Shown: positions 15,190 through 22,429 of the stretch, in pieces
Numbering within the stretch: position 1 is the first letter of the stretch
Layout: every line of letters starts with the position of its first letter
Assembly: GCA_047973225.1 (NCBI GenBank)
Contig: JBKEBQ010000036.1
Location: 1-26,392 of the forward strand
Direction: 5' to 3'
Origin: JBKEBQ01 sp047973225
Lineage (GTDB): Bacteria > Bacillota_I > Bacilli_A > Erysipelotrichales > Erysipelotrichaceae
Length of the DNA stretch: 26,392 bases
Notes under the pieces: generated by a model
The model's input: only the letters and a program-made list of their open reading frames with translations
Databases searched by the model: none
Told to the model about the DNA's origin: nothing
Made by a program: the position numbers and the translations under genes

Positions 15190-17259
15190 TTAAAACATTG
15201 TAATAAAATCTACAAACATTCCTCCAAATACATTATATATCAAGAAGGATACAATCCAAGCAATAAGCACCCAGTATGCCAATGTGAACCAAAACATTTT
15301 ACGATCGCTCAACTCGGCTTTTAAAGCCGCTACGGCTGCCATACACGGGATACTCAACAAGTTAAACGCCATAAATGATAATGCAGCAATCGGCGTAAAG
15401 CTAACCGCCACACTTGCATATAATGCACTGGTTGCACTATCTGCTTCTAAAAACTCACTTTCGCTTTCCATACCCGTATACAATACCCCCATCGTTGATA
15501 CAACCGCTTCTTTAGCAATCAATCCGGTAAGAATTGCGACAACTGCTTTCCAACCATCTGGACCATCAACAAAGCCTAGTGGGATAAAGATAATTTTCAT
15601 ACCGTTTGCCAAAACACCTAAAATACTATTGGAACTATTTACCTCTACCATCGATAATGTAAAATCAAAGTTTGCTAAAAACCATAAAACAATTGTCGAA
15701 GCAAGAATAACCGTTCCCGCACGCACAACGTAGCCTCTTAACTTTTCCCATAAGCGTAAAGCCAAGTTTTTAATTCTAGGAAAATGATAACTAGGCAATT
15801 CCATAATGAATGGTGACCCTTCCCCTTTGAATACTAGCTGCTTCAAAAGAATTGCTGAAAATACAGCTACGAAAATTCCCAAAAAGTAAATAAAGAATGT
15901 CATCACATCTGCATGTTTTGGGAATACTGCTGCCCCAAATAACGCCCATATTGGCAGTTTTGCCCCACATGACATATAGGGAACCAATAACATGGTTAAA
16001 CGGCGCTCACGCTCTCCTTCTAAGGTTCTTGCCCCCATAATTGCCGGGACACTACACCCAAAACCTGTTAATAGCGGTAAGAATGCCTTCCCCGATAAAC
16101 CAAAACGACGAAGAATTCGATCCATTAAAAAGGCAACACGCGCCATATATCCGCTGTCTTCTAAAATACTCAAGAATAAGAAAATAACTAAAATGGGGGG
16201 AATAAACGAGAGCACTCCGCCGACCCCAGCAACAATTCCATCATTAACAAGTCCCAGTACCCAATCGCTCGCACCAAGCGACACCAAACCGCTCTCAATA
16301 CCACTGCTCATCGCTTCTATCGGAATTTCCAATAGCCCCTGCAAATAGATTCCCAACGAATTGATACCCAACCCTAAAAAGTTCTCTGAAAAGGTTGTAT
16401 GAAACATCAAAAACATCACAAATGCAAAAATCGGTAACCCAAAAATTCTACTCGTAAGAATTTTATCAATTTTATCTGAGGTTGATAATTCGCCGACATT
16501 GCGGTTTTTTTGAATTATGTGAGCGATTTCATCTTCAATAAATTGATAGCGAATATCAGCAATTTCAGCCTCACTATCCTCACTTGTAGAAACAACTTTA
16601 TGGATTTCTTTTAATAATGGTTGCAGTTCATCCGATGCTAATAACTTTTCATCATGTTCCAAAACCTTACTTGCCTTAAACGTTGCTTCTTCAATGCCTT
16701 TTTCAACAAACAAAGTGTGAAGCTTTTGAAATGATGCTTCTAAAGAAGTATTCTTATAAAGGTTAAACGCTTTTCTAGGTTTAGATGCTTCCAACAAAGC
16801 TATTAAATCTTTCGTGTTGGTTCCCCTTAGCGCACTAATTTCCACTAGGGGAATTCCCAACGTTTTAGATAATGCTCCAATATCAATTTGATCGCCACGC
16901 TTTTTTACCGCATCAATCATATTGATGGCCCCAACAATTGGTATTTCAATCTCCAACAACTGTGTTGTTAAATATAAATTGCGTTCAATATTGGTTCCAT
17001 CAATAATATTAAGAATAACATCCGGTTTTTCATTGATGATATAATCTCTAGCAATCACTTCTTCTAATGTATATGGAGATAAAGAGTAAATGCCAGGTAA
17101 GTCGATAATATCCAAATTAGATTTTCCTTTTTTATACTTACCTTCTTTTTTATCAACCGTAACCCCAGGCCAGTTACCAACCTTTGCGCTACTACCTGTC
17201 AATTCATTAAATAATGTTGTTTTTCCGCTGTTTGGATTTCCTACTAATGCTACTTTCAT
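15190..17259 (-). CDS. feoB: Ferrous iron transporter FeoB
   Basis: This 689-residue protein is the GTPase-coupled inner membrane transporter for Fe(II). The N-terminal G domain shows G1 GNPNSGKT (7-14), G2 threonine in PGVTVD (about 34), G3 DLPG (53-56), G4 NMID (113-116) and G5 SAL (142-144). A helical guanine dissociation inhibitor domain follows (about 165-270), then the membrane domain with two Gate regions containing GFGCSVPAIMGARTLEGERE and SCGAKLPIWALFGAA, whose cysteines are implicated in iron passage. Length fits the family. It overlaps feoA by 4 bp and precedes the Cys-rich accessory gene, giving an operon feoA-feoA-feoB-Cys-rich under a promoter covered by two operator-like repeats. 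Confidence 0.98.
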   Translation of the reverse strand: MKVALVGNPNSGKTTLFNELTGSSAKVGNWPGVTVDKKEGKYKKGKSNLDIIDLPGIYSLSPYTLEEVIARDYIINEKPDVILNIIDGTNIERNLYLTTQLLEIEIPIVGAINMIDAVKKRGDQIDIGALSKTLGIPLVEISALRGTNTKDLIALLEASKPRKAFNLYKNTSLEASFQKLHTLFVEKGIEEATFKASKVLEHDEKLLASDELQPLLKEIHKVVSTSEDSEAEIADIRYQFIEDEIAHIIQKNRNVGELSTSDKIDKILTSRIFGLPIFAFVMFLMFHTTFSENFLGLGINSLGIYLQGLLEIPIEAMSSGIESGLVSLGASDWVLGLVNDGIVAGVGGVLSFIPPILVIFLFLSILEDSGYMARVAFLMDRILRRFGLSGKAFLPLLTGFGCSVPAIMGARTLEGERERRLTMLLVPYMSCGAKLPIWALFGAAVFPKHADVMTFFIYFLGIFVAVFSAILLKQLVFKGEGSPFIMELPSYHFPRIKNLALRLWEKLRGYVVRAGTVILASTIVLWFLANFDFTLSMVEVNSSNSILGVLANGMKIIFIPLGFVDGPDGWKAVVAILTGLIAKEAVVSTMGVLYTGMESESEFLEADSATSALYASVAVSFTPIAALSFMAFNLLSIPCMAAVAALKAELSDRKMFWFTLAYWVLIAWIVSFLIYNVFGGMFVDFITMF

Positions 17260-17486
17260 CCTTCACATACCTCTACTTTTATTTGTTGCGCTTCACTTTT
17301 TCTTAATGACAATTCATAATTTCGCACACTGACTTCCATCGGGTCTGCCAACGGTGCTACCTTCCTCACCAAAATTTTGGTTTTCGGAGTAATTCCCATA
17401 TCAAATAATCTTCTGCGAATCGGGCCTTGTCCATTCACACTTAAAACAACCACGGTTTTTCCCGGCTTAATTTCATCTAATGTCAT
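17256..17486 (-). CDS. feoA: FeoA domain protein (second copy in operon)
   Basis: This 76-residue protein has an SH3-like FeoA fold: MTLDEIKPGKTVVVLSVNG, then the conserved RRRLFDMGITPKTKILVRK segment with the L-x-x-M/L-G-I/L-x-P-G/K-T motif. FeoA proteins are cytosolic and are required with FeoB for ferrous iron uptake, probably through the FeoB G domain. Its stop overlaps the feoB start by 4 bp, so stoichiometric translation is likely. It differs strongly from the other FeoA copy 14 bp upstream, so the pair is not a recent duplication. Confidence 0.93.
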   Translation of the reverse strand: MTLDEIKPGKTVVVLSVNGQGPIRRRLFDMGITPKTKILVRKVAPLADPMEVSVRNYELSLRKSEAQQIKVEVCEG

Positions 17487-17500
17487 ATAATTTCTCCTCT

Positions 17501-17713
17501 TTATGATACAATAATCTTTTTTGCGATTTGTTTGTTTAGCGCAATTCTAGATTCCTTTACTTGAACGATGACATCCCCACCATTCTCTTTTACCACCACA
17601 ACAGTTGCACCAGGAAATAGTCCCAAATCATGTAAATGTTTCATAACATTACTCTCTAAAGAATACTTTATAACCTTCACTTCTTTTCCTAACGGTGCTA
17701 GTGCTAACGGCAT
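17501..17713 (-). CDS. feoA: FeoA domain protein (first copy in operon)
   Basis: This 70-residue FeoA-like protein has MPLALAPLGKEVKVIKYS followed by MKHLHDLGLFPGATVVVVKE, the family motif (L-x-D-L-G-L-x-P-G-A-x-V). It is the first gene of the feo operon. The ATG at 17713 has a GGAGGAAGGA site, and the operator-bearing promoter lies 50-80 bp upstream. Tandem FeoA genes are common in Firmicutes; the two copies may form a hetero-oligomer with FeoB, which is not shown here. Confidence 0.92.
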   Translation of the reverse strand: MPLALAPLGKEVKVIKYSLESNVMKHLHDLGLFPGATVVVVKENGGDVIVQVKESRIALNKQIAKKIIVS

Positions 17714-17765
17714 ATGTTATCATCCTTCCTCCAAGTTGTACACACTACTCTTGAGCTCATGTATT

Positions 17766-17794
17766 ATGTTAGCATTGACTAACTAATAAGTCAA
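17766..17794 (-). promoter_or_regulatory. Predicted promoter of the feo operon
   Basis: On the minus strand TTGACT (17789-17794) and TAACAT (17766-17771) are 17 bp apart. The spacer and part of the -10 element are covered by an inverted repeat (17768-17783), and a second repeat lies just upstream (17804-17821), the arrangement expected for a repressed promoter. Confidence 0.65.
17768..17783. promoter_or_regulatory. Operator-like inverted repeat in feo promoter core
   Basis: GTTAGCATTGACTAAC is a perfect GTTAG-N6-CTAAC repeat overlapping the -10 region. The TTAG/CTAA half-sites recall DtxR-family operators. The same N6 arrangement recurs at 19110-19125. Confidence 0.65.
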
Positions 17795-17803
17795 TATACA
17801 AAT

Positions 17804-17821
17804 GTTAGAAAAAGTTAACTT
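17804..17821. promoter_or_regulatory. Upstream operator-like box of feo
   Basis: GTTAGAAAAAGTTAACTT contains GTTAG-N6-TTAAC and lies 9 bp upstream of the -35 element. An identical 18-base copy occurs at 19051-19068. Confidence 0.65.
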
Positions 17822-17959
17822 CACACTAAAACAGAAACTATACCAATATACTACATTACTTTATCCAACATAGTATAAAATAATTTGATAAACGCAAATA
17901 GAGATACGAAACCCAATCTTTTTATATTCACAAACAAAAGATCATTTACCTTTCGAAAG

Positions 17960-17987
17960 AAAAATCAGCGAATCATTTTCACCGCTG
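17960..17987 (-). terminator. Terminator of the AEC transporter gene
   Basis: CAGCG (17966-17970) and CGCTG (17983-17987) form a short stem followed on the minus strand by ATTTTTCTTT. It is modest in strength. The rest of 17822-17959 holds nothing I recognise. Confidence 0.55.
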
Positions 17988-18001
17988 TACCAAAATCCAT
18001 A

Positions 18002-18916
18002 TTATTTCCAAAAAGTTGCCGCTATCATTAAGATTATGGGTATGGTAAACAAACATAGAATATTCGATAAATTTACAATTCTTGTTCCATATCTTACATC
18101 TTTTGTATATAACTGCGCAAACATAGCCAATAAGGCACCAACTGGCGTAGATGACACAATCAATATAACATATTTTATATCGTTATAAGATTTTGGCAAA
18201 AAAGATAATAAAACCATAATTATAATGGGTACAACTACCAATCGAAATGCACTAACCTTATAATTCATCTTCCCTTTTAATAAAGATAATAAGTCTATTT
18301 TTGCTAAAAAAGTTCCCATTAAAAGCATTGCCATGGGCGTGTTTGCGCTACTCAATAAATCTAACGTCTTATACATTGGATCAGGAATTGGTATACGAAA
18401 TACAAATAAAAACATACCAATCAAAAAACTTATGACGGCCGGATTATTTAATTGCTTGAAACCTGTCAAATTGCGATTGTTGGCATCAATTAGTTTTATC
18501 CCGTACGTCCAAGCATATAAATTTTGAACGACTATATAGATTGATAAATAAAAAATCTGATAATTACCTAAAATACCTTGGACTAAAGGAATACCCATAA
18601 AACCGGCATTACTAAAAATCACACCAAATCTCTCTAATTTTTTTTCACTTCGAAAAGTAAGTGATGCAATGATTATGGATATCGCAATCGCAACAGCACT
18701 CAAAAACAAACACAGTGCTATTTCGATTAATTTTGTTTGTGAAAAAGGAATTAAAAAAGCCTTTATAATGATTGCTGGAGTAAAAACAAATAAAATAATT
18801 GATGTAATTTGATTTGCTCCAACATCGTTTATAATTTCTTTTTTCGCTAAAATAAAACCTACACTTATTAAAAGCATCATGATGATCATCTGTACGTATA
18901 TTGTGCTTATTGCCAT
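18002..18916 (-). CDS. AEC family transporter
   Basis: This 304-residue multi-pass membrane protein has about ten hydrophobic helices, with a break between two five-helix halves near residues 150-165. It matches the auxin efflux carrier (AEC) family: NQITSIILFVFTPAIIIKAF near the N-terminus, FSNAGFMGIPLVQGILG in the middle (a characteristic N-x-G-F-M-G-x-P motif) and SSTPVGALLAMFAQLY near the C-terminus. Bacterial members include malate and malonate permeases, but substrates are mostly unknown. With malic enzyme and fumarase 4 kb away, an organic acid substrate is tempting but only inference. I start at the ATG at 18916, preceded by GAGGTGG; a GTG at 18925 would fall inside that site. Confidence 0.88.
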   Translation of the reverse strand: MAISTIYVQMIIMMLLISVGFILAKKEIINDVGANQITSIILFVFTPAIIIKAFLIPFSQTKLIEIALCLFLSAVAIAISIIIASLTFRSEKKLERFGVIFSNAGFMGIPLVQGILGNYQIFYLSIYIVVQNLYAWTYGIKLIDANNRNLTGFKQLNNPAVISFLIGMFLFVFRIPIPDPMYKTLDLLSSANTPMAMLLMGTFLAKIDLLSLLKGKMNYKVSAFRLVVVPIIIMVLLSFLPKSYNDIKYVILIVSSTPVGALLAMFAQLYTKDVRYGTRIVNLSNILCLFTIPIILMIAATFWK

Positions 18917-19050
18917 GATTTCCACCTCATATAAAAATTAATAATTCTATTTTATCTTTCTATTTTTTATCACAATCGTTTTAATTAACTATGTAAAAAT
19001 CAAACTATTTATCAGTCTTTTGGATGTTTCAATTTTCATTAATACATATA

Positions 19051-19068
19051 GTTAGAAAAAGTTAACTT
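19051..19068. promoter_or_regulatory. Upstream operator-like box of the predicted sRNA
   Basis: GTTAGAAAAAGTTAACTT is identical over 18 bases to the feo box at 17804-17821. It lies 5 bp upstream of the -35 element of the orphan promoter, and about 135 bp upstream of the divergent AEC gene, so it could also affect that gene. Confidence 0.65.
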
Positions 19069-19073
19069 TTTTA

Positions 19074-19102
19074 TTGACAAACACATAAACTTCCTGTATT
19101 AT
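19074..19102 (+). promoter_or_regulatory. Near-consensus sigma-A promoter of the predicted sRNA
   Basis: TTGACA (19074-19079) and TATTAT (19097-19102) are separated by exactly 17 bp. Initiation is expected near 19109. No protein-coding gene lies downstream on this strand before a terminator. Confidence 0.82.
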
Positions 19103-19109
19103 GTGTTTA

Positions 19110-19125
19110 GTTAGTTATATCTAAC
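19110..19125. promoter_or_regulatory. Operator-like inverted repeat at the sRNA start site
   Basis: GTTAGTTATATCTAAC is a perfect GTTAG-N6-CTAAC repeat covering the predicted +1 to +16 region, where a bound repressor would block initiation. In RNA the same bases can form a 5' hairpin (AGUUAG with CUAACU). Confidence 0.65.
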
Positions 19126-19201
19126 TTTTATGTCTGGGACTCCTTTATGACAATTTTCCCATTTTATTCTTAGCGATCCTCTAAGAAAGACATAATACTA
19201 T

Positions 19202-19234
19202 AAAAAAGCACATACTCCTTTATGTGCTTTTTTT
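19202..19234. terminator. Bidirectional terminator shared by sRNA and lipoprotein gene
   Basis: AAAAAAGCACATA (19202-19214) and TATGTGCTTTTTT (19221-19233) form a 13-bp perfect stem with loop CTCCTT. A and T runs lie on both sides, and the lipoprotein stop codon is at its right edge. Confidence 0.9.
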
Positions 19235-19670
19235 ATTTTATTTTTTTACAATCAAATTCTTGAATTTCATAACTTTTTACAAGCTTACCTATCCCTTTAT
19301 CTGCGGGAATCGCATATTTTGCATAACTATCAATATCTATCTCATTGATGTCAATATTAATGACAAGTTTACTCTTGTGTTTTTTATTATCATAGCTCGC
19401 ATCCACCACGACGCCCTTTTCTTCAAACACCTTTACCGATTTGCGTAAACTTTCTTCGACATCTTCTTTATCCCCTACTAAGCTTAATGTTTCTTTATCA
19501 AGTGTTGTAATCATTGTGTACTTCATATCACTAATGATGCCATCCTCATATGTTGCAGTGACAATCGTTTCTTTATTATTCTTTTTGAGCTTACAAGTTA
19601 AAGTCTTGGAGTTATCAAAACATGCGCTTAATCCAAACAGCAAAAAACAAACCATCCAAATTTTTTTCAT
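19233..19670 (-). CDS. Small secreted lipoprotein, function unknown
   Basis: This protein of about 145 residues has a signal peptide with lipobox LSAC, so the cysteine should be lipid-modified and the protein anchored outside the membrane. The mature part starts with a short linker, then TCKLKKNNKETIVTATY and alternating beta and charged helical segments, ending in FDCKKIK; two further cysteines might form a disulfide. It loosely recalls DUF1307 (YehR-like) lipoproteins, without certainty. Three ATG codons occur in a row (19676, 19673, 19670); I prefer 19670 because GAGGAG then has a spacing near 7 bases. Its ribosome binding site abuts the prmC stop, so it is the third gene of prfA-prmC-lipoprotein. 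Confidence 0.8.
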   Translation of the reverse strand: MKKIWMVCFLLFGLSACFDNSKTLTCKLKKNNKETIVTATYEDGIISDMKYTMITTLDKETLSLVGDKEDVEESLRKSVKVFEEKGVVVDASYDNKKHKSKLVINIDINEIDIDSYAKYAIPADKGIGKLVKSYEIQEFDCKKIK

Positions 19671-19682
19671 CATCATTCTCCT

Positions 19683-20534
19683 CTATATCTCTTCATTATA
19701 AATAAATAGCATTCGATCTTTTTGAAAAATATCCTGTAATACTTCAATTTTCGCATTTGGAAAATAGTCCCTTGCGAGTTTATTTAGTGTTTCTTTTTGA
19801 TCCCAACCAATTTCAAACGCCAACATACTTTTCGCTTTCATAATCGTATGTACATTTTCAAATATTTTTTGATAAAAATATAAACCATCATCTCCCCCAA
19901 ACAGTGCAACATGTGGTTCATACTCTACAACACTTTCTTCCATTTTTTCTTGTGCAGGGATATAGGGCGGATTACTTACAAGAATATCCACTTTGTGATG
20001 CATTTGCATAAACGGTAGTAACATATCCCCTTGATAAAACTTTACATCTGCTTGCAGATTATACGCGTTCTCTTTAGCCACATTCAATGCCTTTTCACTA
20101 ATGTCACTCGCACAAACATGAAAATGTGGTTCTTCCAATTGTAAAGAAATCGCAATCGCGCCACTCCCACAACCAACATCAATGACTTCTACATCTTCAC
20201 CATTAAAGAAATGATCATATCTTTCTAAAACATTGGCTACCAACTCTTGTGTTTCAGGTCGTGGTATTAAAACATCTTTGTTGACTTTAAATTTATATCC
20301 ATAAAAGTACTCAAATCCTAAAACATGTTGTAAAGGCTCTTGGTTCAAAATTCTTTGAAGTGCGATTTGATATGTATTATACAACATTTCATCCATTTCT
20401 GCCTCATAGTCCATATACAAATTATGGGCTTCTTTATTGGAAAGTTCCAACAACAACATCAATGCCACCTGTTCACTAATATCCTTTTGTAAACATTTTT
20501 GTTGCGCTACTTTCAGTACTTCTTTATATGTCAT
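19683..20534 (-). CDS. prmC: Release factor glutamine methyltransferase PrmC (HemK)
   Basis: This 283-residue S-adenosylmethionine-dependent enzyme methylates the glutamine of the GGQ motif in release factors RF1 and RF2. It has an N-terminal helical domain that binds the release factor (residues 1-75), motif VLIPRPETQELV at 88-99, the SAM-binding loop DVGCGSG at 119-125, acidic residue in ASDIS (144), and the catalytic NPPY at 188-191. Length matches the family. Its start overlaps the prfA stop by one base (TAATG), the classical prfA-prmC coupling, so the modifying enzyme is made together with its substrate. It uses SAM made by MetK, encoded 10 kb away. Confidence 0.97.
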   Translation of the reverse strand: MTYKEVLKVAQQKCLQKDISEQVALMLLLELSNKEAHNLYMDYEAEMDEMLYNTYQIALQRILNQEPLQHVLGFEYFYGYKFKVNKDVLIPRPETQELVANVLERYDHFFNGEDVEVIDVGCGSGAIAISLQLEEPHFHVCASDISEKALNVAKENAYNLQADVKFYQGDMLLPFMQMHHKVDILVSNPPYIPAQEKMEESVVEYEPHVALFGGDDGLYFYQKIFENVHTIMKAKSMLAFEIGWDQKETLNKLARDYFPNAKIEVLQDIFQKDRMLFIYNEEI

Positions 20535-21607
20535 TATTGATTACCTGCTATTTTATCCTTTTGATCTTGTTGTAACAACGCCTCAATAATATCATCCAAC
20601 TTCCCTTCCATGATACGATCTAATTGTTGTAGAGTCAAACCAATACGATGATCGCTCACCCGATTTTGTGGGTAGTTATAGGTGCGAATTTTTTCACTAC
20701 GGTCGCCACTTCCTAATTTGCTTTTACGTTCTGCGTGTTTTTCTTCTTCTTCTTTTCGGCGTAATTCTGAATATACTTTCGAGCGAATTGTCATTAATGC
20801 CGTTGCACGATTTTCATGTTGACTGCGCCCATCTTGACACTTCACACTGATACCTGTTGGAATGTGGGTAACCCGCACTGCTGAATCCGTTTTATTTACG
20901 TGTTGACCACCAGCACCACTCGCACGCATCGTATCAATTTCTAAATCATTAGCATTGATTTCAATTTCATCTTCATCCACTTCAGGATCAACAAGAACGG
21001 TTGCTGTTGAAGTATGCACACGCCCTTGTGACTCCGTTTTAGGAACACGTTGCACACGATGTGAGCCACTTTCAAATTTTAAATGTCCATAAACTTCATT
21101 CCCTTTGAGCATAAATGAAATTTGTGAAAACCCTCCTGCCTCACTATCTAGTGCTTCTAACAGTTCCAATTTCCAACCTTTGCTTTCTGCGTATTTTGCA
21201 TACATTCGATACAAATCACCAGCAAAGATATTTCCTTCATCGCCACCTGCTGCACCACGAATTTCAATAATCGCATTATTTTGATCAGCAGGGTCTTTGG
21301 GAATCAATAATATTTCTAGACGATCTAAAAACGCTTGTTCCTTCACCGCATTTTCTTCCAATACGGTTTTTGCCATTTCCCTTACTTCATAATCATCTTC
21401 TTTTAATAATTCCTTGGCTTCTAAACTTTCTTCCATCGTTTTTTTATATTCTGTGTACACATCGACAATTGGGGAAAGTCCTGCTTGTTCTTTCCCCAGT
21501 TTTGCCATTCTTCTATTATCACTAAGCACTTCACTGCTCATCAACAATTCATTAAGTTCATTATAGCGTTCAACCATTTGATTGAGGCGTTTCGTCATTG
21601 CACTCAT
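20534..21607 (-). CDS. prfA: Peptide chain release factor 1
   Basis: This 357-residue class 1 release factor ends translation at UAA and UAG. The GGQ motif is at residues 233-235 (GAGGQHVNKTDSAV), which triggers peptidyl-tRNA hydrolysis and is the target of PrmC. The codon-recognition tripeptide region reads PKT (189-191, in VQRVPKTESQGR), the P-x-T type of RF1; RF2 has SPF there. The ATG at 21607 has AGGAGG 7 bases upstream. A TATAAT at 21636-21641 probably belongs to its promoter and sits inside a small inverted repeat. It is the first gene of prfA-prmC-lipoprotein and follows rpmE, a common Firmicutes order. Confidence 0.98.
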   Translation of the reverse strand: MSAMTKRLNQMVERYNELNELLMSSEVLSDNRRMAKLGKEQAGLSPIVDVYTEYKKTMEESLEAKELLKEDDYEVREMAKTVLEENAVKEQAFLDRLEILLIPKDPADQNNAIIEIRGAAGGDEGNIFAGDLYRMYAKYAESKGWKLELLEALDSEAGGFSQISFMLKGNEVYGHLKFESGSHRVQRVPKTESQGRVHTSTATVLVDPEVDEDEIEINANDLEIDTMRASGAGGQHVNKTDSAVRVTHIPTGISVKCQDGRSQHENRATALMTIRSKVYSELRRKEEEEKHAERKSKLGSGDRSEKIRTYNYPQNRVSDHRIGLTLQQLDRIMEGKLDDIIEALLQQDQKDKIAGNQ

Positions 21608-21629
21608 TCGATTACCTCCTACTTCACAC

Positions 21630-21649
21630 TTCCATATTATATCATGGAA
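21630..21649 (-). promoter_or_regulatory. Probable prfA -10 region within an inverted repeat
   Basis: TATAAT (21636-21641, minus strand) is flanked by TTCCAT and ATGGAA, which form a perfect 6-bp inverted repeat with 8-base spacing. The -35 is weak (TTCATA, 18 bp upstream). Either an operator or a chance palindrome. Confidence 0.4.
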
Positions 21650-21663
21650 TTTTATAGCATATG

Positions 21664-21690
21664 AAAAAAAGTGAAATTGTTCACTTTTTT
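21664..21690 (-). terminator. Terminator of rpmE
   Basis: AAAAAAGTGAA and TTCACTTTTTT form a perfect 11-bp stem with loop ATTG, directly at the rpmE stop codon, with a U-run on the minus-strand RNA. Confidence 0.85.
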
Positions 21691-21892
21691 ACTTAATTCC
21701 GTATTTTTTGTTAAACTTATCAACACGCCCTTGTGCTGCTGCGAAACGCTGTCTACCTGTGTAAAATGGATGACAATTAGAACATGTGTCCACTTTTAAT
21801 CCTGTTGACGTTGATCCCGTTTCAAATTCATTTCCACAAGTTGAACATTTTACTGTAACTCTGTTGTATTCTGGATGAATTCCCTTTTTCAT
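21689..21892 (-). CDS. rpmE: Ribosomal protein bL31
   Basis: This 67-residue protein is the zinc-binding (C+) form of large-subunit protein bL31, with C16, C19, C37 and C40 as the zinc ligands in VKCSTCGN and DTCSNCHPF, and the conserved end YTGRQRF..GRVDKFNKKY. In many Firmicutes this form is used under zinc sufficiency, with a cysteine-free paralogue induced when zinc is scarce; no paralogue is present here. The ATG at 21892 follows a GGAAGGAGAG site. It has its own promoter and terminator and precedes prfA-prmC. Confidence 0.97.
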   Translation of the reverse strand: MKKGIHPEYNRVTVKCSTCGNEFETGSTSTGLKVDTCSNCHPFYTGRQRFAAAQGRVDKFNKKYGIK

Positions 21893-21947
21893 GTTTTCTC
21901 TCCTTCCGCCTTAAGTCTATGTTCGACCTAAAGTAAGTTGCTTATTT

Positions 21948-21975
21948 ATTATACTATATCAAATGAAATTAGCAA
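21948..21975 (-). promoter_or_regulatory. Predicted promoter of rpmE
   Basis: TTGCTA (21970-21975) and TATAAT (21948-21953) are 16 bp apart on the minus strand. The leader of about 50 nt contains AGGTCGAACATAGACTT, which could form a weak hairpin; bL31 leaders can be autoregulatory, but I cannot show it here. Confidence 0.65.
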
Positions 21976-22429
21976 GTATTTTATACAATCGGTTAATTAA
22001 CCTGTATTGTAAAATGAAGTTGAAATTATAAACGAACTCCTATGAACTAATTTTCTCAAGATTAGGTATATGAAAAAGTCCACAGATAGTTTATCGTTGT
22101 AATCGTCAAAAAAAACAACAAGGAGACTATCTATGAACTGCAACTTTAAATCACTACCAAACAAAAATTTAAACATTTAAATCAAAAAGATTATAAATAT
22201 AGTATCCATGTAATCTCTAAGCATAGATCTATTTGGCAATAAGATTCGCAATTCCTATAGAACTGAGTTGATACAACGCTTAGCTTAGCCTTTGCACTCG
22301 GTACAACTAGCTCTACTATTACAATATCGCTAAGGTTTGCTCTATCACTCATCTTAGATTCATAGTTGCATTACGAAGTAGCGTTATCTGCACATGCTTC
22401 TTTTTGCTATTTTTTATCTCTTTACCGAT
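21976..22429. other. Non-coding, probably decayed sequence left of the lipoprotein pseudogene
   Basis: No intact gene is seen. A palindrome GGTTAATTAACC (21991-22002) lies inside a longer imperfect inverted repeat (21978-22015). At 22115-22137 an AACAAGGAG site precedes an ATG that opens only 15 codons, ending near 22180. The frame shifted by one base continues KHLNQKDYKYSIHV and then stops. AGATAGT and ACTATCT flank that leader as an inverted repeat. The pattern suggests a start region of a lost gene or insertion sequence, without identification. Confidence 0.3.

Larger units (their letters stand above)
19109..19234 (+). ncRNA. Predicted iron-responsive small RNA with anti-Shine-Dalgarno loops
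   Basis: The interval from a strong promoter to a strong terminator is about 125 nt and has no open frame with a ribosome binding site (longest: 8 codons). The predicted fold is: 5' hairpin AGTTAG/CTAACT (19109-19126); closing stem TTATGTCT (19128-19135) with AGACATAA (19188-19195); inside it hairpin GGGA/TCCC (19136-19139, 19157-19160) with loop containing CTCCTTT; hairpin TTCTTAG/CTAAGAA (19167-19173, 19181-19187) with loop CGATCCT; then the terminator with loop CTCCTT (19215-19220). ACTCCTTTATG occurs twice. Loops rich in CUCC are complementary to AAGGAG ribosome binding sites, as in known Gram-positive regulatory RNAs. The operators are shared with feo, implying induction under iron limitation. 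Existence and targets are inferred. Confidence 0.65.

Noticed and set aside
15284..16348. Long plus-strand open frames antisense to feoB
   Set aside because: They mirror the codon pattern of feoB on the opposite strand and have no ribosome binding site or recognisable domain.
19130..19175. Tiny reading frames inside the predicted sRNA (6 and 8 codons)
   Set aside because: Neither has a Shine-Dalgarno sequence upstream, and both fall in the predicted stems and loops.
22170..22370. Minus-strand frame beginning MSDRANLSDIVIV, about 55 codons
   Set aside because: No ribosome binding site, no recognisable domain, and it falls in stop-ridden sequence; treated as chance.
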